A stretch of DNA of 64,000 nt, from NCBI RefSeq assembly GCF_000473065.1, contig NZ_AXAZ01000034.1, forward strand, positions 18,068 through 82,067, given 5' to 3'. The number at the start of each line of letters is the position of its first letter. Position 1 is the first letter of the stretch. The position numbers and the translations under genes were made by a program. Shown here in pieces: positions 10,359 through 18,865 of this stretch. The notes below the pieces were generated by a model. It saw only the letters and a list, made by a program, of their open reading frames with translations, ran no database searches and had not been told where the DNA came from. The stretch is from Bradyrhizobium sp. WSM1743. Its GTDB lineage: Bacteria > Pseudomonadota > Alphaproteobacteria > Rhizobiales > Xanthobacteraceae.

Positions 10359-11342
10359 TCAGAGCGTCGCGCCGACCTTGCGCAGCTCGGCGAGGACGGG
10401 GGCTTTCGGCAGCCAGATCTTGTCGAACTCGGCAATGACGGCCTCGGTGTCCTTGGCGTCGACCTGGCGGATCGGGATCGGCGCCTTCTTGAAGTTCTCG
10501 ATCAGCGTGGGCTCGTTGCCGGCGAGCTCGTCGATCTGCGCGTCCAGCGTCGACTTGATCGTCTTGGTGATCAGTTCGCGGTCGGCTGCGGGGAGCGATT
10601 GCCAGACCCGGCCGGAGACGACGGCGGCCATCGGCATGAAGACGGCGTTCATCTGCAGGATCACTTTCGAGACCTTGTCGAAGCGCTGATTCCAGGAGAA
10701 TTCGAGATCGGCCTCGAGGCCGTCGACCTGGCCATTGGCCATGGCGTCGAACACTTGGGGCGTCGGGATCGGCGTCGGCGCAGCACCCAGCGAGGAATAG
10801 AAGTCACGATAGACCGGCGTCGGGTTGATGCGCAGCTTCATGCCCTTGATGTCGGCGAGCGAATTCAGGTCCTTGGACGAGAACACCGCGCGCATGCCGG
10901 TGATGCCCCAGCCGAGCCCGATGGTGCCGGTCTCCTGCGGAAGAACCTCGAACAGCTTCACCGCCGCCGGATGCCGCACGAATTTCGCGACCGCCGGCGT
11001 CGAGCGGACGATGTAGGGTGCGTTGATCGCGGCGATGTGCGGCACGCGCGAGCCGAGCTCGGCGGCCTGGATGAAGCCCATGTCGAGCGCCCCGGACTGC
11101 AATTGCTGCATCATCGCGGTCTCGTTGCCGAGCTGGCCGGAGTGGAACACGGTCAATGTCAGGCGGCCGTTGGTGGCGGCCTTGAGATCGTCGCCGAATT
11201 TGAGCGCGGCCTTGTTCCAGGAATGGCCGTTCGGCGTGATCAGGCCGAGGCGGAATTCCTTGGCCTGGGCGAGCGCCAGCGATGGCGCGAACACCGAAGC
11301 GGCGGCACTGGCGGCGAGAAAGCGGCGGCGTGATAGCGGCAT
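10359..11342 (-). CDS. TRAP transporter solute-binding protein, DctP family (system 1)
   Basis: The 327-residue protein begins with a twin-arginine-like signal (SRRRFLAAS, cleavage after ALA-QA), indicating periplasmic export, possibly folded. The body has the DctP features 'FRLGLITPNGHSWNKAALKFGDDL', 'NETAMMQQLQSGALDM', and 'LKLRINPTPVYRDFYSSLGAAPTPIP', the last being the conserved arginine region that binds the carboxylate of the ligand. It captures an organic acid and hands it to the permease encoded 24 bp upstream. It shares an operon with the DapA-family enzyme, which may act on the imported compound. Confidence 0.92.
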   Translation of the reverse strand: MPLSRRRFLAASAAASVFAPSLALAQAKEFRLGLITPNGHSWNKAALKFGDDLKAATNGRLTLTVFHSGQLGNETAMMQQLQSGALDMGFIQAAELGSRVPHIAAINAPYIVRSTPAVAKFVRHPAAVKLFEVLPQETGTIGLGWGITGMRAVFSSKDLNSLADIKGMKLRINPTPVYRDFYSSLGAAPTPIPTPQVFDAMANGQVDGLEADLEFSWNQRFDKVSKVILQMNAVFMPMAAVVSGRVWQSLPAADRELITKTIKSTLDAQIDELAGNEPTLIENFKKAPIPIRQVDAKDTEAVIAEFDKIWLPKAPVLAELRKVGATL

Positions 11343-11366
11343 GGTCGGGCTTCCTTTTGAACGAGC

Positions 11367-12632
11367 CTATTTGACGAGGATCAGCGAGAGCGAGGGATAG
11401 AGCGAGAGCAGCACCAGGAGGACGCAGGAGATGACGAAGAGGGGCAGCGTCACCATGAACATCTTGCCGGGCTTGGCGCCGGTGACGGCGGCGGCCACGA
11501 AGAAGCAGAGCCCGACCGGCGGCGACAGCAGGCCGAGCACGAGGTTGATCACCACGACGACGCCGAACTGCCGGGGGTCGATGTGATAAATGTCGGTTGC
11601 GACCGGCAGCAGGATCGGCACGGTCATGATCAGGCCGGGAATGCCGTCGATGACAGTGCCGATCACCAGCAGGATGACGTTGCAGATCAGCATGAAGCTG
11701 ACCGGGTCCTTGGCGGCCGTCTGGATCCAGGCGGCGGTCTCCTGCGGCACCTTTCCAAAGATCAGGACCCAGGAGAACACGGCCGCCGCCGCCACCAGGA
11801 ACAGCACGATCGCGGAATAGATGGCGCTGCGCAGCATCATCTGCGGCAGCTGGGAGAACTTGAACTCCTTGGTCCAGTATTTTCCAACTAGCGCTGCGGC
11901 GACCGCGCCGACAGCTGCGGATTCCGTGGCGTTGGCGAGGCCGCCGAGAATGGTGCCGACGATAACGATCGGGATCAGCAGCGTCGGCGAGGTCCGCAGG
12001 ATCGTCATGACGCGCTGACGCGGCGTCTGGTAGTCCGCGCGGGGATAATTGTAGATGTATCCCATCAGCGCGATGACGAGGCAGAACATCACCGTGAGGA
12101 TGACGCCCGGCACGATGCCGGCGATCAACATGTCGCTGACCGAGACCTGCGCCAGCACGCTGTAGACCACGAACATCACCGAAGGCGGGATGATCGGGCC
12201 GAGCATGCCGCCATAGGCGGTCAGGCCCGCCGCGAAGGTCTTGTCGTAGCCCTTCTTCTCCATCTCCGGCACCATGATCTGGGCCATGATCGCGACCTGC
12301 GCGGTCGCCGAGCCCAGGATGGAGGAGATGAACATGTTGGCGAGGATGTTGACGTAGGCGAGCCCGCCCTTGAGCGAGCCGACGAAGGCCATCGCCATGT
12401 CGACGATGCGCCTTGTGATGCCGCCGCCATTCATGATCTCGCCGATCAGGATGAAGAGCGGGATGGCAATCAGGCCGTAGCTGTCGACGCCGCCGAACAG
12501 CTGCAGCGGATAGGACTGGAACAGCACGGGATTGCCGGATGCAGCGATGTAGACGAGGCCGGCGAGGCACAGGCAAAGGCCGATCGGCACGCCGACCAGC
12601 ATGAACGCCATGAAAGCCGCTGACGTGATCAT
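11367..12632 (-). CDS. TRAP transporter large permease, DctM family (system 1)
   Basis: The 421-residue protein is made almost wholly of hydrophobic helices (about 12) and carries typical DctM segments: 'GLIAIPLFILIGEIMNGGGITRRIVDMA', 'ILGSATAQVAIMAQIMVPEMEKKGYDKTFAAGLTA', 'GPIIPPSVMFVVYSV' and the C-terminal 'LGLLSPPVGLCFFVAAAVTG'. It is the sodium-driven transport subunit. ATG 12632 overlaps the small permease stop by one base (TGATG), so the two are coupled. A longer frame upstream in the same phase overlaps the small permease gene and is not used. Confidence 0.92.
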   Translation of the reverse strand: MITSAAFMAFMLVGVPIGLCLCLAGLVYIAASGNPVLFQSYPLQLFGGVDSYGLIAIPLFILIGEIMNGGGITRRIVDMAMAFVGSLKGGLAYVNILANMFISSILGSATAQVAIMAQIMVPEMEKKGYDKTFAAGLTAYGGMLGPIIPPSVMFVVYSVLAQVSVSDMLIAGIVPGVILTVMFCLVIALMGYIYNYPRADYQTPRQRVMTILRTSPTLLIPIVIVGTILGGLANATESAAVGAVAAALVGKYWTKEFKFSQLPQMMLRSAIYSAIVLFLVAAAAVFSWVLIFGKVPQETAAWIQTAAKDPVSFMLICNVILLVIGTVIDGIPGLIMTVPILLPVATDIYHIDPRQFGVVVVINLVLGLLSPPVGLCFFVAAAVTGAKPGKMFMVTLPLFVISCVLLVLLSLYPSLSLILVK

Positions 12633-13255
12633 CAGTTGACCCCGTCGAGCTCGGAGAGCTGAAAGCCTTTGGGTGGGGTGCGTGGGACCAGCTCGAGATC
12701 TTCCAAGAGATTGGCGAGGCCGTGAATGGTCATCGACACCGCGAAGATCGGCAGCGTCAGATAGAGCACCCAGGTCGGCCAGTTCAGCGTCTGGGTGTGC
12801 TCGGTGTAGAGGAAGTTGAAGGTCTCGGCCGCGAGCTTGCGCCCGTCGAAGCCGGCGCGGGTAAGCCCGACCGGGTCCATCCAGAGCACGCAGGTGACGA
12901 TCAGGGCGACGCCGAACACGACGACGAGGCCGGTCGAGATCACCTTGGCGACCTTCTGGTGCTGCGGCGAAAGCCGCTCCGTCAGCATGGTGACCGCGAA
13001 GTCGAGCCGCAGCCGCGTCATGGCGGAGGCGCCGATGAAGGTCAGCCAGACCACGCAATAAACAGCGGATTCGTCGATCCAGTAGATGGGGAAATGCGAG
13101 TAGCGGGTGACGACGTTCACCAGGATCAGGCCGGTGAGCAGGTACATCAGGCCCATCAGTGCCAGACGCTCGAAGGCGAGCAGGGCGCTCGACATCCGGA
13201 CGATCGTCCGTCGGAGGCTGAGCGCGCGCGTGGCCGGCATGGTCTGCTCGATCAT
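12632..13255 (-). CDS. TRAP transporter small permease, DctQ family (system 1)
   Basis: The 207-residue protein has four hydrophobic helices; 'FERLALMGLMYLLTGLILVNVVTRY', 'IYWIDESAVYCVVWLTFIGASAMTR' and 'LAVTML'-like segments match DctQ proteins (the W-x-D/E-E motif is characteristic). The start at 13255 gives the usual short N-terminus; further upstream sequence reaches into the regulatory region. It is the first gene of the operon DctQ-DctM-DctP-DapA-like, 43 bp from a strong palindromic operator. Confidence 0.88.
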   Translation of the reverse strand: MIEQTMPATRALSLRRTIVRMSSALLAFERLALMGLMYLLTGLILVNVVTRYSHFPIYWIDESAVYCVVWLTFIGASAMTRLRLDFAVTMLTERLSPQHQKVAKVISTGLVVVFGVALIVTCVLWMDPVGLTRAGFDGRKLAAETFNFLYTEHTQTLNWPTWVLYLTLPIFAVSMTIHGLANLLEDLELVPRTPPKGFQLSELDGVN

Positions 13256-13297
13256 GAAAGAGGCCCCAGCCCCCGAAAGATTTGTCGTGCGATTGCC

Positions 13298-13318
13298 AAA
13301 TGTATAATTTATACATTT
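13298..13318. promoter_or_regulatory. Palindromic operator, probable GntR/FCD binding site
   Basis: Arms AAATGTATAA and TTATACATTT are perfect inverted repeats around a single T. The core TGTATA...TATACA is the form of site bound by FCD-type GntR regulators. It sits between the divergent TRAP operon (start 13255) and the gntR gene (start 13475) and is conspicuously AT-rich in GC-rich sequence. It could also include the -10 element of one promoter. Confidence 0.8.
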
Positions 13319-13474
13319 TGGAGTCAAACGAAGTTTGCGGTCATTTCGGCGGCAGGGCGCGCTTATGCTGGGCAGTTTTGCCTTTGCAGAGTGCTTGGCT
13401 TTTGCCGGATACCTCAACATGCAAGACAGGGACCGCGTCGGCCGAACGAGTCGGGAAGGACAGCAGACCATCAG

Positions 13475-14158
13475 ATGAGACAGCCTCTGAAGCATCGCAC
13501 CTTGTCGGCTGCGATCGTCGACCAGCTCCGGCAGGCGATCCTCGACGGCACCTATCCGGCCGGATCGCAACTGCGCCAGGACGCGCTTGGCGAGGCCTAT
13601 GGCGTCAGCCGCATTCCTGTCCGCGAGGCGCTATTCCAGCTCGAGGCGGAAGGCCTGGTGCGGATCGTTCCGCAGAAGGGCGCCATCGTTTCGGAGCTGT
13701 CGCTGGATGAGATCAACGACGTCTTCGACCTGCGCCGCATCCTGGAACCGCGATTGCTCGCACAGTCGGCGCCGCGTTTCACCGCGGAGGATTACGAAGG
13801 CCTCGACGACATCCACAAGAGTTTTGAGAAGGCGATCAAGGCGAGGAACGTGAGTGAGTGGGGCCAGCTCAACGCCGACTTCCACATGGCGCTCTACGTG
13901 CACGCGCCGCAGCCGCGCACACGTGCGATCGTGCTGTCGCTGCTCCAGACCAGCGACCGCTACACGCGCCTGCAGCTCTCCAACACCAAGGCCATGGGCA
14001 TTGCCGAGAAGGAGCACGCCCAGCTGATCGCGCTGTGTCGCGCGGAGAAGGTCGAGGAGGCCTGCCGGTTCCTGGAGCGACACATCGAAGCCGTGCGCAA
14101 GGATCTGCTGCAGGTCGTGGCGAGCGCGCCAAAATCGCGGCGGAAGGAGAATTCTTAG
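13475..14158 (+). CDS. GntR-family transcriptional regulator, FCD (FadR/VanR-like) subgroup
   Basis: The 227-residue protein has an N-terminal winged helix: 'IVDQLRQAILDGTYPAGSQLRQDALGEAYGVSRIPVREALFQLEAEGLV' covers the GntR signature. It is followed by an all-helical FCD ligand domain (about residues 80-215) with 'FDLRRILEPRLLAQSA', 'NADFHMALYVHA' and 'HAQLIALCRAEKVEEACRFLERHIE', which include the metal-binding Asp and His positions. It lies between two TRAP transporters and divergent from the first. It most likely represses that operon, and itself, until the transported acid or a metabolite binds. Confidence 0.92.
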   Translation: MRQPLKHRTLSAAIVDQLRQAILDGTYPAGSQLRQDALGEAYGVSRIPVREALFQLEAEGLVRIVPQKGAIVSELSLDEINDVFDLRRILEPRLLAQSAPRFTAEDYEGLDDIHKSFEKAIKARNVSEWGQLNADFHMALYVHAPQPRTRAIVLSLLQTSDRYTRLQLSNTKAMGIAEKEHAQLIALCRAEKVEEACRFLERHIEAVRKDLLQVVASAPKSRRKENS

Positions 14159-14293
14159 GGTGGATTAGCCTTACAGATGTGCGCAGCGCATCTGCTCGGC
14201 GTAACCCACCATGCTTCAGCGCACGCGGGACGAAGTTGGTGGGTTACGCCGCGCGGATTGCGCATTGCGCATCCGCGCAGCTAACCCACCCTA
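14156..14293. repeat. Inverted intergenic repeat (GGTGGGTTA family) overlapping the gntR stop codon
   Basis: TAGGGTGGATTAGC at 14156 pairs, with one mismatch, with GCTAACCCACCCTA ending at 14293. Internal pairs include GCGTAACCCACC with GGTGGGTTACGC. The first three bases are the TAG stop of gntR, so the element abuts the coding sequence exactly. It separates the gntR 3' end from the convergent second TRAP operon. Confidence 0.7.
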
Positions 14294-14300
14294 CGCAGCG

Positions 14301-15659
14301 TCACCTGCTCCCGTCCGGCCCCATCACGAGATCCGGCAGCCAAGTCGATATCCCCGGCACGAAGCACAGCAGCAGCACCGCGAGCATCATCAGCAGCACG
14401 AACGGCAGCGTGCCCCAGATCACCTCGCGCAGGGGGATGTCGGGCGCGACGTTGCGGATGACGAAGATGTTGAGGCCGACGGGTGGATGGATCAACCCCA
14501 TCTCCATCACGATGGTCATGACAACGCCGAACCAGATGATGTCGAAATTGGCGGCACGTAAGGGCGGCAGGATGATCGGCGCCGTCATCAGGATGATCGA
14601 CACCGGCGGCAGGAAGAAGCCGAGCACGACGACCATGACGAGGATCGCGAACAGCAGCTCCCAGCGCGGCAGGTGCATCGCGACGATGGATTCGGCGACC
14701 GATTGCGAGATGTGCAGGTAGCTCATCACGTAGGAATAGAGCAGCGACATGCCGATGATCATCATCAGCATGGTCGATTCCCGGATGGTCGACTTCATGA
14801 TGGGAGCGAGGTCGCTCGGCCGCCACACGCTGTAGATCGCCGCGATCAGCGCCAGCGCCAGGAGGCCGCCGAGGCCGGCGGTTTCCGACGGCGTGGCGTA
14901 GCCGCCGTAGAGGGCGATCATGACGCCGGTGAGCAGCAGCACGAACGGGATCACCCGCGGCAGCACGCTGAAGCGTTCGGCCAGCGTGTACTCGTCGCGG
15001 GTCAGGATCGCGGCCTCGGGGCCGCCATTCTTGTAGATCGCTTCAGCCGCCTTGTATTCCCGGCGGAAGCGGATCACGGCATAGGCGCCGAACAGGGTGA
15101 CCAGCAACAGCCCCGGCCCGATGCCGGCGAGGAACAGCCGCCCGAGCGACTTTTCGGCGGCGACCGCAAACAGGATCATGGTGATCGAGGGCGGCAGCAG
15201 GATGCCGAGCGTGCCGCCGGCGGCGATGATGCCTGCGGCAAAACCGCCGGAATAACCGCGCTTGCGCATCTCGGGAATGCCGGCCGAACCGATCGCCGAG
15301 CAGGTCGCTGGGCTCGAGCCCGCCATCGCCGCGAACAGCGCGCAGGCGAAGACGTTGGCAACGCCGAGGCCGCCGGGGACGCGATGCAGCCAAGCATGCA
15401 GCGCCGAATAGAGATCCTGGCCGGCGCGCGACTTGCCGATCGCGGCGCCCTTCAGGATGAAAAGCGGGATCGACAGGAGCGTGATCGAGGCCATTTCCTC
15501 GTAGACGTTCTGGGTCACCGTATCGAGCGAGGCTGAAGGCATGTAGATGCCCATGAACACGACCGCGACCGCGCCGAGCGCGAACGCAATCGGCATGCCC
15601 GAGAACATCACGAGCAGCGTCGCGATGCCGTAGGCGAAGCCGATACCGAAAACGCTCAT
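14301..15659 (-). CDS. TRAP transporter large permease, DctM family (system 2)
   Basis: The 452-residue multispan protein has the DctM motifs 'IALSIPLFILKGAAIGKSRAG'-like, 'CALFAAMAGSSPATCSAIGSAGIPEM', 'ILLPPSITMILFAVAAEKSLG' and 'LIHPPVGLNIFVIRN'. It differs clearly from the first system's permease, so the two transporters are not a recent duplication. Its ATG overlaps the small permease stop by four bases (ATGA). It is the last gene of the operon and ends 143 bp from the convergent gntR gene. Confidence 0.92.
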   Translation of the reverse strand: MSVFGIGFAYGIATLLVMFSGMPIAFALGAVAVVFMGIYMPSASLDTVTQNVYEEMASITLLSIPLFILKGAAIGKSRAGQDLYSALHAWLHRVPGGLGVANVFACALFAAMAGSSPATCSAIGSAGIPEMRKRGYSGGFAAGIIAAGGTLGILLPPSITMILFAVAAEKSLGRLFLAGIGPGLLLVTLFGAYAVIRFRREYKAAEAIYKNGGPEAAILTRDEYTLAERFSVLPRVIPFVLLLTGVMIALYGGYATPSETAGLGGLLALALIAAIYSVWRPSDLAPIMKSTIRESTMLMMIIGMSLLYSYVMSYLHISQSVAESIVAMHLPRWELLFAILVMVVVLGFFLPPVSIILMTAPIILPPLRAANFDIIWFGVVMTIVMEMGLIHPPVGLNIFVIRNVAPDIPLREVIWGTLPFVLLMMLAVLLLCFVPGISTWLPDLVMGPDGSR

Positions 15660-16210
15660 GGCCGCCTGGCTCCGGCGAATGGCAGCGCAAGCTGCACGAG
15701 GATCTGGATGCAGAGCAGGCTCATCCCGAGCGCCATCAGCGAATAGGGGATGGCGAGCGGCGGCGACCACATCGAGTTCGAGACCTGGCCGTCGACATAG
15801 GCCTCATGGGCCAGGGTCCAGGACTTCCAGGTGAAGAAGGCGCAGAACAGGAACGTTGCGGCGTCGACCAGCCAGAGGCGGACCTTGTTCGCGAGCGGCG
15901 ACAGCAGGCCGACGAAGGCCTCGATGCCGATATGACCGCGGTTCTGCTGCACATAGGCGGCGGTCATGAAGGTGGCGCCGACCAAGAGGAACACGGCGGC
16001 CTCGTCCTGCCAGTAATTGGCCGCCTTGAACAGCGCGCGGCTGAGCACGCTGTAGCTCAGGATGGCGCAGGCTGCGACCAGCGCGATCGCTGCGAACACG
16101 ACGATGATGGTGTGGAGGATGGCGAGACCGCGATCGATCGCCGCCGCAGGGCCCGACCCTGCGGCAGCGCTCGTCCGGTCGTCACGATCCGGAAGCGGAC
16201 CGTGGCTCAT
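15656..16210 (-). CDS. TRAP transporter small permease, DctQ family (system 2)
   Basis: The 184-residue protein has a polar N-terminus of about 25 residues and four hydrophobic helices with the DctQ motif 'NYWQDEAAVFLLVGATFMTAAYVQQNRGHIGIE'. Start and stop overlap its neighbours by four bases on both sides (ATGA), a tightly coupled operon with the DctP and DctM genes. Confidence 0.88.
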   Translation of the reverse strand: MSHGPLPDRDDRTSAAAGSGPAAAIDRGLAILHTIIVVFAAIALVAACAILSYSVLSRALFKAANYWQDEAAVFLLVGATFMTAAYVQQNRGHIGIEAFVGLLSPLANKVRLWLVDAATFLFCAFFTWKSWTLAHEAYVDGQVSNSMWSPPLAIPYSLMALGMSLLCIQILVQLALPFAGARRP

Positions 16211-17229
16211 GCCGCAACGTCTGTGGCGAGCTTGAGCAGGTTGGCCGAGGTCGCGGTCTTGGCGGTGTAATCCTTCCAGGCGGTGTCGCGGGCGATGTCC
16301 CGCCACTTGCCGACCGTCGCGGTGTCGAGCACGGACACCTTGGCGCCGGCCTTCTCGTAGACCTTGGCGACCTCGATATCGTCGTCCTGCGCGCCCTTGC
16401 GACCGAAGGCTTCGAGCTCGGTGCCGACCGCGAGCAAAATGTCCTGATGGTTCTTCGGCAGCTTGTCGAAGATCGCCTTCGACATCATCAAGGGCTCCAG
16501 CATGAACCAGTAGGAGGTGCCCGCGCCAGAGGTCAGCGACTTCGCGACTTCTTCGAGACGGAACGAGATCAGGCTGGTCGAGGAGGTGATGCCGGCATCG
16601 CAAGCGCCGGTCTGCATCGCCGCGTAGATTTCGTTCGAAGGCACCGACAGCACCGAGGCGCCGGCGGTCTGGAGCACCATGTCCATCTCGCGCGAGCCGC
16701 CGCGCACCTTCATGCCCTTGGCATCCTCGGGCGCGACGATCGGCTTGGAGCGGCTGGCAACGCCGCCGGCCTGCCAGACCCAGGTGAGCAGGATGATGCC
16801 CTTGTCGGCGAGGAAGTCGGTCAGTGCCTTGCCGACGGGCTCCTTCTTCCAGCGCAGGCCCTGGTCGTAGGTGGTCACCAGGCCCGGCATCAGGCCGATG
16901 TTGGTTTCCGGCAGCTCGCCGCCGGCATAAGGCATCGGATAGAGCGAGATGTCGAGCGCGCCCTTGCGCATCGCGGAGAACTGCGCGTTGGTCTTGATCA
17001 GCGAGGAGTTCGGATAGATCTCGGCGGCAATGTCGCCGTTGCTGCGCTTGGCAACTTCAGCGGCGAACATGCGGCAGAGCCGGTCGCGGAAGTCGCCCTT
17101 GTCGATGGTGCCGCCCGGAAATTGATGTGAGATCTTCAGCGTGGTCGCGGCCTGCGCGGTGCCAGTGCCGAAGCGCAGGATGGCGGGTGCCGCGACGGCG
17201 GTCGCGATCAGATGTCGGCGCGTAATCAT
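16207..17229 (-). CDS. TRAP transporter solute-binding protein, DctP family (system 2)
   Basis: The 340-residue periplasmic receptor begins with 'MITRRHLIATAVAAPAILRF', a twin-arginine-like signal with AQA-A cleavage near residue 27. DctP hallmarks are 'LKISHQFPGGT', 'NAQFSAMRKGALDISLYPMPY' and 'DAKGMKVRGGSREMDMVLQTAGAS' with the ligand-binding arginine. It is the first gene of the operon and so probably the most abundant product. The 334 bp before it contain no copy of the FCD operator seen at 13298, so its control may be different. Substrate not predictable. Confidence 0.92.
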   Translation of the reverse strand: MITRRHLIATAVAAPAILRFGTGTAQAATTLKISHQFPGGTIDKGDFRDRLCRMFAAEVAKRSNGDIAAEIYPNSSLIKTNAQFSAMRKGALDISLYPMPYAGGELPETNIGLMPGLVTTYDQGLRWKKEPVGKALTDFLADKGIILLTWVWQAGGVASRSKPIVAPEDAKGMKVRGGSREMDMVLQTAGASVLSVPSNEIYAAMQTGACDAGITSSTSLISFRLEEVAKSLTSGAGTSYWFMLEPLMMSKAIFDKLPKNHQDILLAVGTELEAFGRKGAQDDDIEVAKVYEKAGAKVSVLDTATVGKWRDIARDTAWKDYTAKTATSANLLKLATDVAA

Positions 17230-17563
17230 GGTGTGATCCCTTTGAACGTTTCTTTTGGACTGTTCTTGTTGGTGTGATTTGGGTCGGGTCTTGTCAGACC
17301 GGCGTTCAGGCCCATCCTAGCCGGTCTTCCACCCGATATTCTCTCATCTGATAGTTCGAGACCGAATGCCCCGGCAAGTGCCGGCCGTGCTGCGCTGCAC
17401 ACTTCCGATCCCGGTTGCGAGCGCGGGAGTACGCCGTATGACTGATAGCGGAGGGCTCGCCAAAATTTATCGGCGGCGGCGTAACAACGCAGGCTGGCGA
17501 TCCGTCGAGACTGAATAGCGGCGTCCGTCGCTGACAAACACCATCTCGAAGGGAAGATGAACC
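17230..17563. other. Divergent intergenic region, no gene found
   Basis: This 334-bp gap lies between the divergent TRAP system 2 and the MXKDX gene. Reading frames here are broken or lack start sites. It must hold both promoters; I see no convincing palindrome and no copy of the 13298 operator. Confidence 0.5.
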
Positions 17564-17809
17564 ATGACCATTCGCACCCGCATCGTGCTCGGCGTCTCGG
17601 CTGCCGCTCTTTCGCTTGGCCTCGCGTTTGCCCCGGCCGCCTTTGCTCAGGACAAGATGAGCAAGGATGACGGCATGATGAAAAAGGACACGATGTCCAA
17701 GGACGGCATGATGAAGAAGGACACCATGTCCAAGGACGACGGCATGAAGAAGGACCACATGTCGAAGGACGGCATGAAGAAAGACGACGGGATGATGAAG
17801 AAGAATTGA
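17564..17809 (+). CDS. Pentapeptide MXKDX repeat protein
   Basis: The 81-residue protein has a Sec signal peptide (hydrophobic core 'LGVSAAALSLGLAFAPAAFA', cleavage AFA-QD) followed by a mature part made only of repeats such as MSKDD, GMMKKD and TMSKD. This matches the TIGR02953 'pentapeptide MXKDX repeat' family of secreted, lysine- and methionine-rich proteins found in proteobacteria. Methionine-rich export products suggest metal (copper) binding or oxidant scavenging, but that is inference. GAAGGGAAGATGAACC precedes the ATG. Tandem DNA repeats inside the gene make copy-number change likely between strains. Confidence 0.85.
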   Translation: MTIRTRIVLGVSAAALSLGLAFAPAAFAQDKMSKDDGMMKKDTMSKDGMMKKDTMSKDDGMKKDHMSKDGMKKDDGMMKKN

Positions 17810-17938
17810 TCCTTCGGCGTCGTCGCGCAGCGCCCGCCTCAGGCGGGGCCGCGGCCTCGCGAATTCCGGCGGCGGCCTTTGAGACCGCCTCCGGAATGAT
17901 GCTTTGGTTCAAGTTCAATTGAACGTGACGAGCGAAGC

Positions 17939-18286
17939 TTACTTGCGCTTGGCCTTGCGGGCGGCGTAGCGCGCATCGCGCTTGGCCTTTTGCTCGGCTT
18001 CGAGGGCAGCCTGTCTCTCGGCAGCTTCCTCAGCCTCGCGCGCGATCCGTGCGGCTTCGGCGGCCTTGGCCTCTTCCTCCAGGCGCTTCTGCTCGGCCTT
18101 TGCGGCCTCGCGCGCGGCCTTTGCCTCGGCGCGCTTGGCCGCGAGTGCCTCACGCTCGGCACGCTTCGCCGCCACCGCGGGATCATCGGGTCCCGGTTGG
18201 GATTTGAATTTGTTCAAAAGATTTTTGCGGGCTTCCTGTGCCGCCTTTTGCCGGTCTGCGAAGCCGGGTTCCCTGAATCCACTCAT
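17939..18286 (-). CDS. DUF6481-type Ala/Lys/Glu-rich coiled-coil protein
   Basis: The 115-residue protein begins 'MSGFREPGFADRQKAAQEARKNLLNKFKSQ' (the most conserved part of the DUF6481 family) and continues as one long charged helix rich in Ala, Glu, Lys and Arg, ending in a very basic tail. No signal peptide or membrane span, so it is cytoplasmic, and the tail may bind nucleic acid. It is convergent with the MXKDX gene. Function unknown. Confidence 0.75.
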   Translation of the reverse strand: MSGFREPGFADRQKAAQEARKNLLNKFKSQPGPDDPAVAAKRAEREALAAKRAEAKAAREAAKAEQKRLEEEAKAAEAARIAREAEEAAERQAALEAEQKAKRDARYAARKAKRK

Positions 18287-18552
18287 CGACGAGCCTTGTC
18301 TTCCTCGCTTTCGATCCTACATCGGTGCCTGTTGGTACGTCGGCTGGGCATAGCAGGCGCCACGCGACGCAGAAGCGTGTACATCGGCGCGCGTCGCGAA
18401 GCCACCCATAATCGCAGCCGATCAGGTCAACGAAAAATCGCCCCCTCCGACGATCTCTCGTAGCCCGGAAAAACTGCTGAATTGTGATGTCCCTCATAAG
18501 GGAGCACGCGGGCGACGCCTAGCGTCCGCCCGGTACGAGACGGAGCACGGGC

Positions 18553-18789
18553 ATGACGATCTCAAGACCAAGCCTGAAAGCGCTCGCAGTTGCCTTGGCC
18601 CTGGCAAGTGTGGCCGGCGCCGCGCTGCTGCTCGCTCGTCCGCAGCCCATCGAGAGTGCGGTGCTGGGGGCGGATTGGGAATGCACCCGGACCGCATTGG
18701 TGCTCACGAGCTGCGCACCGCGCGTCCAGGAGGCAATTCCGGCGGTCGAAACCTCGCGCAAGGACGCGATCCGGCAGACCCGGGGCTGA
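18553..18789 (+). CDS. Small secreted or membrane-anchored hypothetical protein
   Basis: The 78-residue product has an N-terminal hydrophobic segment 'ALAVALALASVAGAALLLA' and a short exported part with two cysteines (EC...SC) that could form a disulphide. A GGAGCACGGGC site precedes the ATG. No family recognised. It is the first of a series of small same-strand genes. Confidence 0.55.
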   Translation: MTISRPSLKALAVALALASVAGAALLLARPQPIESAVLGADWECTRTALVLTSCAPRVQEAIPAVETSRKDAIRQTRG

Positions 18790-18865
18790 ATTGGTCCGGC
18801 TGATCGGCATGTGACGTGACGCCGCAGAGGTGATAAAGCCTGCTCGCCAGCGCGACCGGACGGCC

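Noticed and set aside
10804..12576. Long overlapping minus-strand frame across the TRAP system 1 genes
   Set aside because: It is a shifted frame of the DctP and DctM genes; its product is Arg/Pro-rich and lacks membrane segments.
17564..17809. Tandem DNA repeats considered as a CRISPR array
   Set aside because: Units are contiguous codon repeats without unique spacers and are translated in one frame behind a signal peptide.
17226..17918. Minus-strand frame opposite the MXKDX gene giving a Ser/Arg/Cys-rich protein
   Set aside because: The repetitive product is only the reverse complement of the MXKDX codon repeats, with no start site support.
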